This document shows, piece by piece, positions 34,691 to 43,789 of a stretch of 64,000 nucleotides of DNA. The DNA comes from Oleiagrimonas sp. C23AA. Its GTDB lineage: Bacteria > Pseudomonadota > Gammaproteobacteria > Xanthomonadales > Rhodanobacteraceae. The DNA lies in assembly GCF_011759385.1 (NCBI RefSeq), contig NZ_JAARLY010000003.1, positions 62,001 to 126,000 on the forward strand, in the 5' to 3' direction. Under the pieces are notes generated by a model. The model was not told where the DNA came from. It made no database searches and saw only the letters and a list, made by a program, of their open reading frames with translations. Every line of letters begins with the position of its first letter. Position 1 is the stretch's first letter. The position numbers and the translations under genes are program-made.

Positions 34691-36751
34691 TCAGATGATC
34701 ACGTCCAGGGCCATCACCTTTTCCGGCTCCTGCAGGAAGTTGCCCTGCACGAAGTCGACGCCGCAGGCGAACAGCAGCGAGGTGCTGGCGGCATCCTCCA
34801 CCCACTCGGCCACGGTCAGCTTGCCCGACTCGCGGGCCTGCTGGCAGATCGAACGGATGCGCGCCTGATTGTCCGCATGCTGGGGCAGGGCGGCCATGAA
34901 GTTGCGGTCAATCTTCAGATAGTCGGCGTCGATGTGCTTGAGCACCTGGAACGAGTTCAGGCCCGAGCCGAATTGTTCCAGGGCAAAGTCGATGCCCAGG
35001 CGCTTCAGAGTGGCGACGAAACTCTGCGCGCTCTTCAGCCCCGTCAGCACCTTTGCTTCCGGACATTCCAGTACCAGCGCGTGCGGGCGGATGGCTGCTT
35101 CGCCCATGCGCTGGGTCAGCCAGGGCAGCAGGCTGGGGTCTTGCATGGTTTCGGCGGTCACCTTCACGAACAATGTGCAGGTCTGGCCCTCGCTCTCGCG
35201 CTGACGCAGCATGTCGATGGCGCGGGAAATCACCCAGCGGTCGATCTGTGGCATCAGTCCGTGATTTTCCGCAACGGGCAGGAAATAGCTGGGAGGCACT
35301 TCGCCATTGGGCCCGTTCATGCGTAGCAGAATCTCGTGGAATTCGCCTTCGGCATCCTGCAGGCTGACCACCTGCTGGTAGTACAGCACGAAACTGCCGT
35401 CGGCCAGCGCCTGCGTGACTTGCGCCAGCCAGCCGCGTTCGCGCGCGGCATCTTCCTTTTCCCGTGCCGCTGGGTCATGCAACTGGTGATGGTTGGCGCC
35501 CTGGGTCTGCGCGCTGCGCAGTGCGGCGGAGGCCTGCTCGAGCAGTTGCTGGGTGTTTGCGTTCTTCTCGCCCAACAGGCTGCCGCCAATGCAAAGCGTC
35601 AGGCTGATGGAGTGTTCGCCGGCGTCGAACAGGTGCTCGGTGACATGCAGCTGCATATGCTCGACCAGGGTGCGAACCTGTTCGTCGCTATGCCCGACCA
35701 GCATCACACCCAGTGTGTGGTCGCCCAGGCGGCCGGCGAAGTCATCCTCTCCCAGCCCGTCGCCGATACGCTGGGCGAGGCTGTTGAGCAAGGCATCGGC
35801 GTTGGCCAGGCCGATCGCATCCACTGTTTGCGGCCAGTGGTCCGGCTCGATCAGCAGCAAGGCCTGGCTGGTGACGCCTTCGGTCGCCTTGGCCACGGCC
35901 TGGTCGATCAGTTCGAGCATGTGGCCGCGGTTGTACAGGCCGGTCACCAGATCGCGCTGCAGCTGCTCGGCCACGGCCGGGTCGACCAACTGGCGGCGGA
36001 ACACTATCTGCAGGCAGGCCTCGCCCTCGAAGCTGGCCTGGGAAAACTCAAGCACCGCGTCGAACTGGCTGCCGTCGGCGCGCTGTGCGGTCACTTCCAC
36101 GCGCTGCGGCGGCTTCTCGCCGCGCGCCAGCCGCTTGAGCAGGGCCTTGAAGGTATCGGCGTCCTTGGAGGCGACCATGTCCAGCAGGGTCAGGCCTTCC
36201 ACGTCGTCGAACGACTCGTAGCCGAACATCTCCAGATAGGCGCGGTTGGCGCGTACGTGCATGCCTTCGTGCACGTAGGCGATCGGGTCGCGCGAAGAGT
36301 CCAGCAGCGCATCGCAACGGCGTTCGCATTCGCGCAGCGAGGCTTCCAGTTTGCGCACCTGGCGGCGCGTGCTCAGCCACTCGAACTCGCGCTGCACGGT
36401 CAGCAGCACTTGCTGTTCACGGCCTCGTGTAGCCACGGCGCGGATGCCCAGCGCAAACATGCTGGCCAGCACGTCATCATTGATCACATCGACCAGCGCC
36501 ACCAGGGCGAAGTCCTTGCCGGTGGCGTCCAGGTGGCGCACCACGGCGGCCGCGTCCAGGTCACGCGTATCGGGGTTGAGCAGCGCCAGGTCCGGCGCCT
36601 GCTCGTCGAGAATGGCTTCCAGCTGCGCTTCGTTGGTGGCCTGGGACGGGCGCACGGCAATGCCGTGATTGCGCAGAAGGCTGATGACTTGCTCGGCATC
36701 CTCGATCGAGTCTTCCACGAACAGGATGCGTATGACGTTATCTTGCTTCAT
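34691..36751 (-). CDS. fimX: FimX-like REC-PAS-degenerate GGDEF-degenerate EAL protein
   Basis: The 686-residue protein has a receiver-like domain (1-125), PAS (about 140-260), GGDEF (about 265-420) and EAL (about 440-686) domains. Both catalytic domains are degenerate: AGRLGDHTLGV replaces GGDEF, EILLRM replaces the EAL signature, and ALEQFGSGLNSF replaces the DDFGTGYSSL type. The receiver lacks a normal phospho-acceptor context (LALLNPDTRD). This set and length match FimX of Pseudomonas and Xanthomonas, a c-di-GMP receptor that binds PilZ and PilB to drive type IV pilus assembly. Catalysis is unlikely, and c-di-GMP binding by the EAL domain is inferred. It is transcribed away from epmB's end. 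Confidence 0.75.
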   Translation of the reverse strand: MKQDNVIRILFVEDSIEDAEQVISLLRNHGIAVRPSQATNEAQLEAILDEQAPDLALLNPDTRDLDAAAVVRHLDATGKDFALVALVDVINDDVLASMFALGIRAVATRGREQQVLLTVQREFEWLSTRRQVRKLEASLRECERRCDALLDSSRDPIAYVHEGMHVRANRAYLEMFGYESFDDVEGLTLLDMVASKDADTFKALLKRLARGEKPPQRVEVTAQRADGSQFDAVLEFSQASFEGEACLQIVFRRQLVDPAVAEQLQRDLVTGLYNRGHMLELIDQAVAKATEGVTSQALLLIEPDHWPQTVDAIGLANADALLNSLAQRIGDGLGEDDFAGRLGDHTLGVMLVGHSDEQVRTLVEHMQLHVTEHLFDAGEHSISLTLCIGGSLLGEKNANTQQLLEQASAALRSAQTQGANHHQLHDPAAREKEDAARERGWLAQVTQALADGSFVLYYQQVVSLQDAEGEFHEILLRMNGPNGEVPPSYFLPVAENHGLMPQIDRWVISRAIDMLRQRESEGQTCTLFVKVTAETMQDPSLLPWLTQRMGEAAIRPHALVLECPEAKVLTGLKSAQSFVATLKRLGIDFALEQFGSGLNSFQVLKHIDADYLKIDRNFMAALPQHADNQARIRSICQQARESGKLTVAEWVEDAASTSLLFACGVDFVQGNFLQEPEKVMALDVII

Positions 36752-36859
36752 TCGGCACGGCAGGCGTCGTCGGGGCAGCGCCGCAGGGCGCAGGCGGCCA
36801 CGCCCGAAGGTGGGCGCAGCAAAGCCTTGTTTGTACTCCTTTCGACGTGCCTTTTCCAG

Positions 36860-37876
36860 CTACAGCGGGCGCTTGGAGGCGTCGCCGGCCACTTCGCGCA
36901 CCAGTCGTGGCACCAGATAACCGGGCAGGCGCTGGCGCAGGCCGTCGATCAGTGTCAGGGCGCGTGCATCGTCCACTTCAAAGTGCGCAGCGCCCTGCAC
37001 GCGGTCCAGCTGGTGCACGTAATAGGGCAGCACGCCGGCGGCAAACAGGGCCTCGGACAGCGCTTCCAGTGCTTGTACGCTGTCATTTACGCCACGCAGC
37101 AACACCGACTGGTTGAGCAGGTGGCAGCCGACCTCGCGCAGTTGCGCGCAGGCCTGGCGCACACGGGCGTCGAATTCGTTGGCGTGATTGGCGTGCAGTA
37201 CCACCACCACTTGTTGCGGCAAGGCTTGCAGCCAGTTCAGCAGATCGGCTTCGATGCGCTCGGGCAGCACCACCGGAAGGCGCGTGTGAATGCGCAAGCG
37301 GGTGATGTGGGGCACCTCGGCCAGGCCGTCGGTCAGTTCGCGCAGCTTGTGCGTGGCCAGCGACAAGGGATCGCCACCGGAGAGGATCAGCTCGCTGACC
37401 TCGGGGTGCTGGCGCGCGTAATCGAGCGCCTCGCGCCAACGCGCGGCGGCGGCGATTTCCTCGCCATAGGGAAAGTGCCGGCGGAAGCAGTAGCGGCAGT
37501 TGATGGCGCAGCTGCCCGAAGCAATCAACAGCGCGCGGCCGTGGTATTTGTGCAGCACCCCGTGCGCCGAGCGCGCATCCATGTCGCCGACCGCGTCGAC
37601 GCTGAAGCCGGGGGCGATCTCGGTTTCGGCCAACTGCGGCAACACCTGTGCCAGCAGCGGATCGTTGGCATCGCCATGGCGCATGCGCGCGACGAAGCCA
37701 CGCGGTACGCGCAGCGCAAAGCCGGCATCGTTCTCGGGCAGGCGCTCGGCCAGATGCGACAGCCCGACCAGAGCCAGCAACTGGCGGGCATCGGTGACCG
37801 ATTCGCGCCACAACTGGCGCCAGTCACCGGTGGCGCCTGCAACAGGCTGCGCGTTGTCTTCGCTTGCGGTTATCAT
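36860..37876 (-). CDS. epmB: EF-P beta-lysylation enzyme EpmB (lysine 2,3-aminomutase-like radical SAM)
   Basis: EpmB converts alpha-lysine to beta-lysine, which EpmA attaches to elongation factor P. The 338-residue protein has the radical-SAM cluster motif CAINCRYCFRRHFPY, LILSGGDPLSL and the PLP region of aminomutases. ATG 37876 was chosen since the longer reading adds residues unlike the family. It is divergent from efp across 85 bases, the usual layout. EpmA is not in the window. Confidence 0.92.
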   Translation of the reverse strand: MITASEDNAQPVAGATGDWRQLWRESVTDARQLLALVGLSHLAERLPENDAGFALRVPRGFVARMRHGDANDPLLAQVLPQLAETEIAPGFSVDAVGDMDARSAHGVLHKYHGRALLIASGSCAINCRYCFRRHFPYGEEIAAAARWREALDYARQHPEVSELILSGGDPLSLATHKLRELTDGLAEVPHITRLRIHTRLPVVLPERIEADLLNWLQALPQQVVVVLHANHANEFDARVRQACAQLREVGCHLLNQSVLLRGVNDSVQALEALSEALFAAGVLPYYVHQLDRVQGAAHFEVDDARALTLIDGLRQRLPGYLVPRLVREVAGDASKRPL

Positions 37877-37961
37877 AAGGGGCTTAGGACCGGCGCTTCG
37901 GGTGTCGGTGAATCGTCCATTGTAGCCGCCGCGCGCGGCTTTTTCGTATGGGAGCCAACGC

Positions 37962-38528
37962 ATGGCCAGCTACGGACTGAATGATGTAAAGAACGGCCTG
38001 AAGGTCATGATGGATGGCGACCCGTACGCCATTGTCGATTGTGACTTCATCAAGCCCGGCAAGGGCCAGGCCTTCACCCGCGTGAAAATGCGCAACCTGA
38101 AGAACGAGCGCGTGGTCGAAAAGACCCTGAAGGCCAGCGAGTCGCTGGAAGGCGCCGACGTGATGGATACGGACATGCAGTTCCTGTATTCGGACGGCGA
38201 GTTCTGGCACTTCATGGAACCGACCAGCTTCGAGCAGCACCAGGCCGACAAGGCCGCCGTCGGCAATGCCGCACAGTGGCTGAAGGGCGAGGAAGATTGC
38301 GTGGTCACGCTGTGGAACGGCACGCCGCTGTCGGTGACGCCGCCCAACTTCGTCGAGCTGAAGATCACCGAGACCGATCCGGGCGTGCGCGGCGATACCT
38401 CCGGTGGTGGCGGCAAGCCGGCCACCTTGGAAACCGGCGCGGTGGTGCGTGTGCCGCTGTTCGTGAACCAGGAAGAGATCATCCGTGTCGATACGCGTTC
38501 GGGTGAATACGTCTCGCGCGTGAAGTAA
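37962..38528 (+). CDS. efp: Elongation factor P
   Basis: EF-P relieves ribosome stalling at polyprolines. The 188-residue protein has the modified-loop lysine K34 in KPGKGQAF, as in beta-lysylated EF-Ps, matching the neighbouring epmB. The three beta-barrel domains and the C-terminal [13 protein letters not shown] are intact. AUG context follows GGGAG. Strong hairpins follow the gene. Confidence 0.97.
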   Translation: MASYGLNDVKNGLKVMMDGDPYAIVDCDFIKPGKGQAFTRVKMRNLKNERVVEKTLKASESLEGADVMDTDMQFLYSDGEFWHFMEPTSFEQHQADKAAVGNAAQWLKGEEDCVVTLWNGTPLSVTPPNFVELKITETDPGVRGDTSGGGGKPATLETGAVVRVPLFVNQEEIIRVDTRSGEYVSRVK

Positions 38529-38585
38529 GCGCGCTTTCAGTACGACGATGGGGTGGCCCGGTGCCGCCCCGCGTGCCAGACGGTC

Positions 38586-38640
38586 GGCGGGCCGCTGGTG
38601 CGGCGCCATCGGCCCGCCATGAGCGCCCTTCGTGGGCGCT
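38586..38640 (+). terminator. Tandem hairpins after efp
   Basis: Two perfect hairpins follow efp: arms GGCGGGCCG (38586-38594) with CGGCCCGCC (38610-38618), and AGCGCCC (38622-38628) with GGGCGCT (38634-38640), loop TTCGT. No long T-run follows, so termination is likely but may be partial. The next gene starts at 38687. Confidence 0.6.
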
Positions 38641-38686
38641 TGTGCCATCTGCCATCGGCACTCATGCATCCCAAGGAGCTGCAAGC

Positions 38687-40021
38687 ATGTCCGAATCCAG
38701 CGAACGCACCTTAGTTGACCTGCTGATCGAGCCACGCTGGGTGCTGCCCATCGAGCCCGATGACACCGTGCTGGAAGGCCACGCCGTGGTCGTCGATGGC
38801 CAGCGCATCGTCGCCGTGCTGCCCGTGGCCGAGGCGCGCCAGCGGTTTCAGCCGCGCGAGACGGTGAGCCTGCCCGAGCACGTGTTGATGCCGGGCCTGG
38901 TCAATGCGCACACGCACAACCCGATGACGCTGCTGCGTGGTGTCGCCGATGATCTGCCACTGATGACCTGGCTCAAGGATCACATCTGGCCGATCGAGGG
39001 CAAGGTGATGGGACCGGAGTTCATCCGCGATGGCGTCGAGCTGGCCGTGGCCGAAATGCTGCGCGGCGGCACCACCTGTGCCAACGAGAACTATTTCTTC
39101 CCCGATACCATTGGCGCGACCTATCGCCGACTGGGTTTCCGCGCCGTGGTCGGCCTGCCGGTGATCGAGTTCCCGACGCCGTGGGCCAATACCCGGGACG
39201 AATATTTCGAGCGCGCGCTGGAAACGCACGACGGTCTGCGCGATGCGCCGCTGCAAACCACCGCCTTCGTGCCGCATGCACCGTACACGGTGTCCGACGA
39301 CAGCTTCGAGCGTATCCGCGTGCTGTCCGATCAGCTGGATATCCCGGTGCATCTGCACACGCACGAGACGCAGAAGGAAGTCGACGACGGCGTGGCCGAG
39401 AGCGGTCTGCGCCCGTTCCAGCGTCTGCAGAAGCTGGGCCTGGTCAACGACCGCCTGATCGCCGTGCACATGGTGGCCGTCAACCAGGCCGAGATCGACG
39501 CCTGTGCCGAGGCTGGCGTGTCGGTGGTGCATTGCCCGGAATCCAACCTCAAGCTGGCGTCGGGTTTCTGCCCGGCCGAGGCGTTCCGCAAGGCCGGCGT
39601 GAACCTGGCCATCGGCACCGACGGCTGCTCGTCCAACAACGATCTGGACATGTTCGGTGAGATGCGTACCGCCGCGCAGCTGGCCAAGGCGGTGGCAGGC
39701 GACGCGGCCGCCTTCAGCGCGGCCTTCGCCTTGCGCGCGGCCACGCTCAATGGCGCCCGCGCCATCGGGCTGGGCGATGAAGTGGGTTCCATCGTCGCCG
39801 GCAAGCAGGCCGACCTGACCGCGGTGCGCATGGATCAGCTCGAATCGCTGCCGTTGTACGACGTGCGCTCGCAGCTGGTCTACGCCACCGGCCGTCACCA
39901 GGTCAGCGATGTATGGATTGCCGGTCAGCGCAAGCTGACCGATCGCGCGCTGGTGGATATCGACGAGGGTGAGCTGGCCGACCGCACGCGGGCCTGGGGC
40001 CAGCGCATCGGCGCCATCTGA
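38687..40021 (+). CDS. TRZ/ATZ-family amidohydrolase, S-adenosylhomocysteine/methylthioadenosine deaminase-like
   Basis: The 444-residue metal-dependent deaminase has the family metal ligands in NAHTHNPM, the His of VHLHTHE and the Asp of LAIGTDGCSSNNDLD. It matches the MtaD/SAH-deaminase group; in Pseudomonas the equivalent gene is also next to ubiG and mupP. The enzyme probably deaminates nucleosides from AdoMet use. ATG 38687 follows AAGGAG at 8 bases. It begins a five-gene run: this gene, a YciI-like gene, ubiG, mupP, SQS/PSY-like gene. Confidence 0.85.
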   Translation: MSESSERTLVDLLIEPRWVLPIEPDDTVLEGHAVVVDGQRIVAVLPVAEARQRFQPRETVSLPEHVLMPGLVNAHTHNPMTLLRGVADDLPLMTWLKDHIWPIEGKVMGPEFIRDGVELAVAEMLRGGTTCANENYFFPDTIGATYRRLGFRAVVGLPVIEFPTPWANTRDEYFERALETHDGLRDAPLQTTAFVPHAPYTVSDDSFERIRVLSDQLDIPVHLHTHETQKEVDDGVAESGLRPFQRLQKLGLVNDRLIAVHMVAVNQAEIDACAEAGVSVVHCPESNLKLASGFCPAEAFRKAGVNLAIGTDGCSSNNDLDMFGEMRTAAQLAKAVAGDAAAFSAAFALRAATLNGARAIGLGDEVGSIVAGKQADLTAVRMDQLESLPLYDVRSQLVYATGRHQVSDVWIAGQRKLTDRALVDIDEGELADRTRAWGQRIGAI

Positions 40022-40030
40022 GGCAAATCC

Positions 40031-40285
40031 ATGGCGCGCTTTCTGGTGCTGCTAATGCGCCGGCCCACGTTCGACCAGGCCCTGGTGCCGGCGCATCGAC
40101 GCTTTCTGGCCGAGCTGCGCCAGCAAGGACAGCTGGAGCTGGCTGGGCCCTTCGGCGACGGTACCGGTGGTGCCTATCTGCTGCGTGCCGAAAGCCTGGA
40201 GCTGGCCCGGCACATCGCGCATGGCGATCCGCTGCACGTGCACGCCTGCTCGGATGTCTCGGTGCACGCCTGGCAGGCCGAGTAG
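40031..40285 (+). CDS. YciI-like protein
   Basis: The 84-residue small alpha/beta protein of the YciI family (FLVLLMRRPTFDQALVPAHRRFL and GPFGDGTGGAYLLRAES) has a conserved His in the PAHRRF segment and an Asp near HGDPL. The family has a ferredoxin-like dimer fold and unclear chemistry. It starts 9 bases after the deaminase gene and is probably in the operon. Confidence 0.8.
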   Translation: MARFLVLLMRRPTFDQALVPAHRRFLAELRQQGQLELAGPFGDGTGGAYLLRAESLELARHIAHGDPLHVHACSDVSVHAWQAE

Positions 40286-40357
40286 AATAGGTGCTTGCCG
40301 CGCCAGCCGTCGCGCCCGGCGCCGATCTTACGTTTTCATCCAGGTATTCCAACGCTC

Positions 40358-41062
40358 ATGCAAACTGCCAACGTCAGCCCCGAGGAAATTGCCCGTTTCG
40401 AGAAACTGGCCGCGCGCTGGTGGGATCCGGACGGCGAGTCGCGCCCGCTGCACGATCTCAATCCGGTGCGCGCGCAGTTTGTCGCCGATCGCTGCACGCT
40501 GAAAGGCGCGCGCGTGACCGATGTCGGTTGCGGTGGTGGTCTGCTCTCCGAGGCGCTGGCGCGCGCCGGTGCCGATGTGGTCGGTATCGACATGGGGCAG
40601 GCGCTGATCGACGTGGCCTCCCTGCATCTGCACGAGTCGGGCCTGAAGGTCGATTACCGCGTGCAGTCATCGGCCGAGCTGGCCGCCGCCGAGCCGGAAA
40701 GTTTCGATGCGGTGTGCTGCATGGAGCTGATCGAGCATGTGCCCGATCCGCAGGCCTTGCTGGCCGACCTGGTAGCCATGCTCAAGCCCGGCGGGCAGCT
40801 GTTCGTGTCCACGCTCAACCGCACCCCGGCCGCGTTTGGTGCGGCTATCGTGGGTGCCGAGTACCTGATGAAACTGCTGCCGCGTGGCACGCACCATTAC
40901 GCGCAGTTCCTCAAGCCCTCGGAGCTGGCGCGACCGCTGCGTCAGTTGGGCATGGAGCTGGAAGAAGTGCGCGGCCTGGGCTACAACCCGGTCAGTCGCA
41001 AGGCCTGGTTGACCGATTCGACGGCCGTCAATTACGTGATCGCGGCACGCAAGAGCGCATGA
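40358..41062 (+). CDS. ubiG: Ubiquinone biosynthesis O-methyltransferase UbiG
   Basis: UbiG performs both O-methylations of ubiquinone. The 234-residue protein has the N-terminal EIARFEKLAARWWDPDGES, the AdoMet motif VTDVGCGGGLLSEALA and the C-terminal membrane-binding insert typical of UbiG (LMKLLPRGTHHYAQFLKPSE). A -10-like TAGAAT lies near 40284. The stop overlaps the mupP start (ATGA). Confidence 0.96.
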   Translation: MQTANVSPEEIARFEKLAARWWDPDGESRPLHDLNPVRAQFVADRCTLKGARVTDVGCGGGLLSEALARAGADVVGIDMGQALIDVASLHLHESGLKVDYRVQSSAELAAAEPESFDAVCCMELIEHVPDPQALLADLVAMLKPGGQLFVSTLNRTPAAFGAAIVGAEYLMKLLPRGTHHYAQFLKPSELARPLRQLGMELEEVRGLGYNPVSRKAWLTDSTAVNYVIAARKSA

Positions 41063-41736
41063 TGGATTGGCCCCAACCGTTGCGCGGCGTGTTGTTCGAT
41101 CTGGACGGCACGCTGCTGGACAGCGCGCCGGATCTTTACGCCGCGCTGGCCGCGCAATGCGCCGAGGAAGGTGTGCCGGCGCCGGCCTTTGCCGCCGTGC
41201 GGGAAGTGGTGTCGCGGGGCGCGCGCGCCATGCTGCGCGTGGCCTTTGTGCACGATGAGCCAGCCGCCATCGAAGCGCGCGTGCCGCGTTTTCTTGCCCT
41301 TTACGCCGAAGCCCTGGCCACGCACACGCGTATATTCGACGGCGTTGATACCGTACTGGCGGCGCTGGAAGCACGCGGCATCGCCTGGGGCGTGGTCACC
41401 AACAAGCCCGAATGGCTGGCCCGCCCGCTGCTTGAGCATCTGGGGCTGGCCTCGCGCGCGGCGTGCATCGTTGGCGGCGATACGCTGGCGGTGAAGAAGC
41501 CGGACCCGGCGCCGGTGCTGCATGCCTGCGAGCTGATTGGCCTGACACCCGCGCAGTGCGTGTATGTCGGCGACGATGCGCGCGACGTGATCGCCGGCCA
41601 TGGCGCCGGCATGCCGGCGGTGGCTGTGTCCTGGGGCTATCTGGATGGCGGTGATCCGCACAGCTGGAACGCCGAGGCGGTTGTCGATACGCCGCAGGCG
41701 CTGCTGGCCCTGCTGCAGACCGAGGTAGCCGCATGA
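41059..41736 (+). CDS. mupP: HAD phosphatase, MupP-like (N-acetylmuramic acid 6-phosphate phosphatase) or Gph
   Basis: The 225-residue HAD hydrolase has DLDGTLLDSAPDLY (nucleophile Asp), VVTNKP, KKPDPAPVLHA and YVGDDARD. It is closer in detail to Pseudomonas MupP than to Gph: VSRGARAM, WGVVTNKP and the final WGYLDGGDPHSWNAEAVVDTP parts correspond. In Pseudomonas mupP also follows ubiG and acts in peptidoglycan recycling. A phosphoglycolate phosphatase role cannot be excluded. Coupled by ATGA overlaps on both sides. Confidence 0.8.
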   Translation: MMDWPQPLRGVLFDLDGTLLDSAPDLYAALAAQCAEEGVPAPAFAAVREVVSRGARAMLRVAFVHDEPAAIEARVPRFLALYAEALATHTRIFDGVDTVLAALEARGIAWGVVTNKPEWLARPLLEHLGLASRAACIVGGDTLAVKKPDPAPVLHACELIGLTPAQCVYVGDDARDVIAGHGAGMPAVAVSWGYLDGGDPHSWNAEAVVDTPQALLALLQTEVAA

Positions 41737-42575
41737 ACGATGTCGCGCTGCAAAGCTTCGTCAACAAATGGCTGACGGCACGTCCGGCCATGCGCGTGGC
41801 GCTGGCCTTTGTCGACCCGGCCGAACGCGATGCGCATGTGGCGCTGGCCGCGTTCGAGCAGGAGCTGATCGAGGCGGCCTATGGCATCAGCGAAACCCAT
41901 GTCGCGCAGACCAAGCTCAACTGGTGGGCCGAAGAGTTGGCTGGTGCCGCAGCCAGTGGCGGCCGTCATCCGCTGGTGCGGGCGCTGTTTGCCAGCGAGC
42001 GTGCGAACCGGGTGCAGGCGCAGCAATGGCTGGCGCCGGTGCTGGCCGCGCAAGGGCATTTCGATCAGGCCACGCCAAGTGATTTCGACGCGCAGCTGGC
42101 CCAGGCCGAGCCCTTCCACGGCGCGCTGGCCGAGTTGGAAACCGCGTGGTGGTTTGGTGCCGGGGCCGATGCTTCGCGGGCCGCGCGCATGGCCACGCTT
42201 GGCCATGTGCTGGCGATGACCGCGCAGCTGGAACGCTCTGTCGATGGCGAACGCCTGGCTTTGCCCATGGCGCGGCTGGCCCGGCATGACCTCAACAGGG
42301 AAGGGCTGAAGTCGGACAATCCGGCGCGACGCGAGGCGGTGCGCGCGCAGCTGACCGATTTGCGTGGCGCCTATCGCAAGGCCTGGGCGCAGCCGGGGCC
42401 GCTGTCGGTGTTCCGTGGCCTGCAGGCGCGGGTCGACACGCGTGTGGCCGGCAAGGCGCGAGGGCAGGCCGATCCGCTGGCCGCGCTGTCCGAACGGCTC
42501 GCCCAGCCAGGTGGTCCGGCCACGGCATTTGCGGCCTGGTCAGCCACGCGCCAGGCGCGCGCCGCGCAGCGCTGA
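41733..42575 (+). CDS. Squalene/phytoene synthase-family protein, probably non-catalytic
   Basis: The 280-residue protein has the all-alpha SQS/PSY fold signature (LAAFEQELIEAAYG, KLNWWAEELAGA, HPLVRAL), but no DxxxD metal-binding pairs: the first motif position is ELIEAAYG and no second Asp-rich motif appears. It resembles NDUFAF6-like members that work in complex I assembly or have unknown roles. The start overlaps mupP by 4 bases. A function in quinone or respiratory biogenesis is suggested only by the ubiG operon. Confidence 0.75.
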   Translation: MNDVALQSFVNKWLTARPAMRVALAFVDPAERDAHVALAAFEQELIEAAYGISETHVAQTKLNWWAEELAGAAASGGRHPLVRALFASERANRVQAQQWLAPVLAAQGHFDQATPSDFDAQLAQAEPFHGALAELETAWWFGAGADASRAARMATLGHVLAMTAQLERSVDGERLALPMARLARHDLNREGLKSDNPARREAVRAQLTDLRGAYRKAWAQPGPLSVFRGLQARVDTRVAGKARGQADPLAALSERLAQPGGPATAFAAWSATRQARAAQR

Positions 42576-42714
42576 GGCGTCATGCGCTGCGCACGAACGC
42601 AGCGTTTCTCGGCGCGCGCCATTGAGCGGCGCCAGTTCGGCCCCACATCGCGTAGGGTTCGCAAGTTTTGACGGTGGGCGCCTGCCTTGCCCGCCGCAGT
42701 ATGGGAGTTCGATG

Positions 42715-43665
42715 ATGTCGAGCAATGACAACACCGCGCGCAGCATGCCGGATGTCGCCTCGCAGGCGCGGGCCCAGGTGGCCGGCGCACTGGACTGGGT
42801 CGGCATGGCCGGTATCGAGGCGCCGGTCCTGGTTGCCGACGCCGACGGCCAGATCCAGCGCATGGCCGCGCGCGTGGATGCGCAGGTCAACCTGCACCGC
42901 GCCGATGCCCGTGGCATCCACATGTCGCGCCTGTATCTGATGGTCGATCAGGCCCTGTCGGCCCAGACGCTGACGCCGCGCATGCTGCGCCAGCTGTTGC
43001 GCGGCTTTCTCGACTCGCATGCCGACCTCTCCGATCGTGCGCGCTTGCGCATCCGCTACGATCACCTGGTGCGTCGTGCGGCGCTGAAGAGCGACAACAG
43101 CGGCTGGCGCACCTATCCGGTGACGCTGACCGCGCATATGCAGGGCCAGGAGTTCACCCTGGAGCTGTCCACCGAAGTGACCTATTCGTCGACCTGTCCG
43201 GCCTCGGCGGCGCTGTCGCGGCAGATGATCCAGCAGCAGTTCGCCAGCGATTTTGCGGAAGGTCAGGCCCTGGATCGCGAGGCGATTCTGGCCTGGCTGG
43301 GTAGCGAGCAGGGCATCGTCGCCACGCCGCACGCCCAGCGCAGCATCGCCAGCCTGCGCCTGCAGTTGGGCCCAGGGTTCGAGTTTCATATCGAGGAACT
43401 GCTCGACCAGGTCGAGCAGAGCCTGGGCACGCCGGTGCAGACGGCGGTCAAGCGCGAGGACGAACAGGCCTTCGCGCTGGCCAACGGTGGCAACCTGATG
43501 TTCTGCGAGGACGCGGCTCGGCGCATTCAGCAGACGCTGGGGCAGGACGAGCGCATTGTCGACTTTGCCGTGCGCGTCGAGCACCAGGAAAGCCTGCATC
43601 CGCACGATGCGGTGGCCTATGCCAGCAAGGGTGTCGATGGCGGCCTGGGCGCGGACGCGTTTTGA
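42715..43665 (+). CDS. folE2: GTP cyclohydrolase IB (FolE2)
   Basis: FolE2 makes dihydroneopterin triphosphate from GTP, the first step of folate synthesis, and replaces zinc-dependent FolE. The 316-residue protein has MPDVASQ, LDWVGMAGIEAPV, GIHMSRLY and the metal-binding Cys C161 in TYSSTCPAS, plus MFCEDAARR and VEHQESLHPHDA. GGGAG is 7 bases before ATG 42715; ATG 42712 is alternative. Family members are used when zinc is scarce in several bacteria. I see no Zur box before it, so it may be the only, constitutive enzyme here. Confidence 0.93.
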   Translation: MSSNDNTARSMPDVASQARAQVAGALDWVGMAGIEAPVLVADADGQIQRMAARVDAQVNLHRADARGIHMSRLYLMVDQALSAQTLTPRMLRQLLRGFLDSHADLSDRARLRIRYDHLVRRAALKSDNSGWRTYPVTLTAHMQGQEFTLELSTEVTYSSTCPASAALSRQMIQQQFASDFAEGQALDREAILAWLGSEQGIVATPHAQRSIASLRLQLGPGFEFHIEELLDQVEQSLGTPVQTAVKREDEQAFALANGGNLMFCEDAARRIQQTLGQDERIVDFAVRVEHQESLHPHDAVAYASKGVDGGLGADAF

Positions 43666-43709
43666 AGACCGGCACGATGATCGCCGACGTTACATCCAGG
43701 TCCATCCAG

Positions 43710-43732
43710 CAAGGCGCCCACGTGGCGCCTTG
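43710..43732 (+). terminator. Terminator-like hairpin after folE2
   Basis: A perfect 9-base stem (CAAGGCGCC with GGCGCCTTG) with loop CACGT is followed by a weak T-rich stretch. It lies between convergent folE2 and yidD. Confidence 0.75.
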
Positions 43733-43789
43733 TCTGTTTCCGCGCGCTGAATGCTTGATGCATCGCAATGCGCGCCGGCGGCGTGGGGC

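Noticed and set aside
38561-38686. Longer start for the deaminase gene
   Set aside because: The upstream in-frame sequence crosses the efp hairpins and lacks family similarity; ATG 38687 has a strong Shine-Dalgarno sequence.
42576-42714. Zur box upstream of folE2
   Set aside because: No GTTATA-like dyad is present in the gap.
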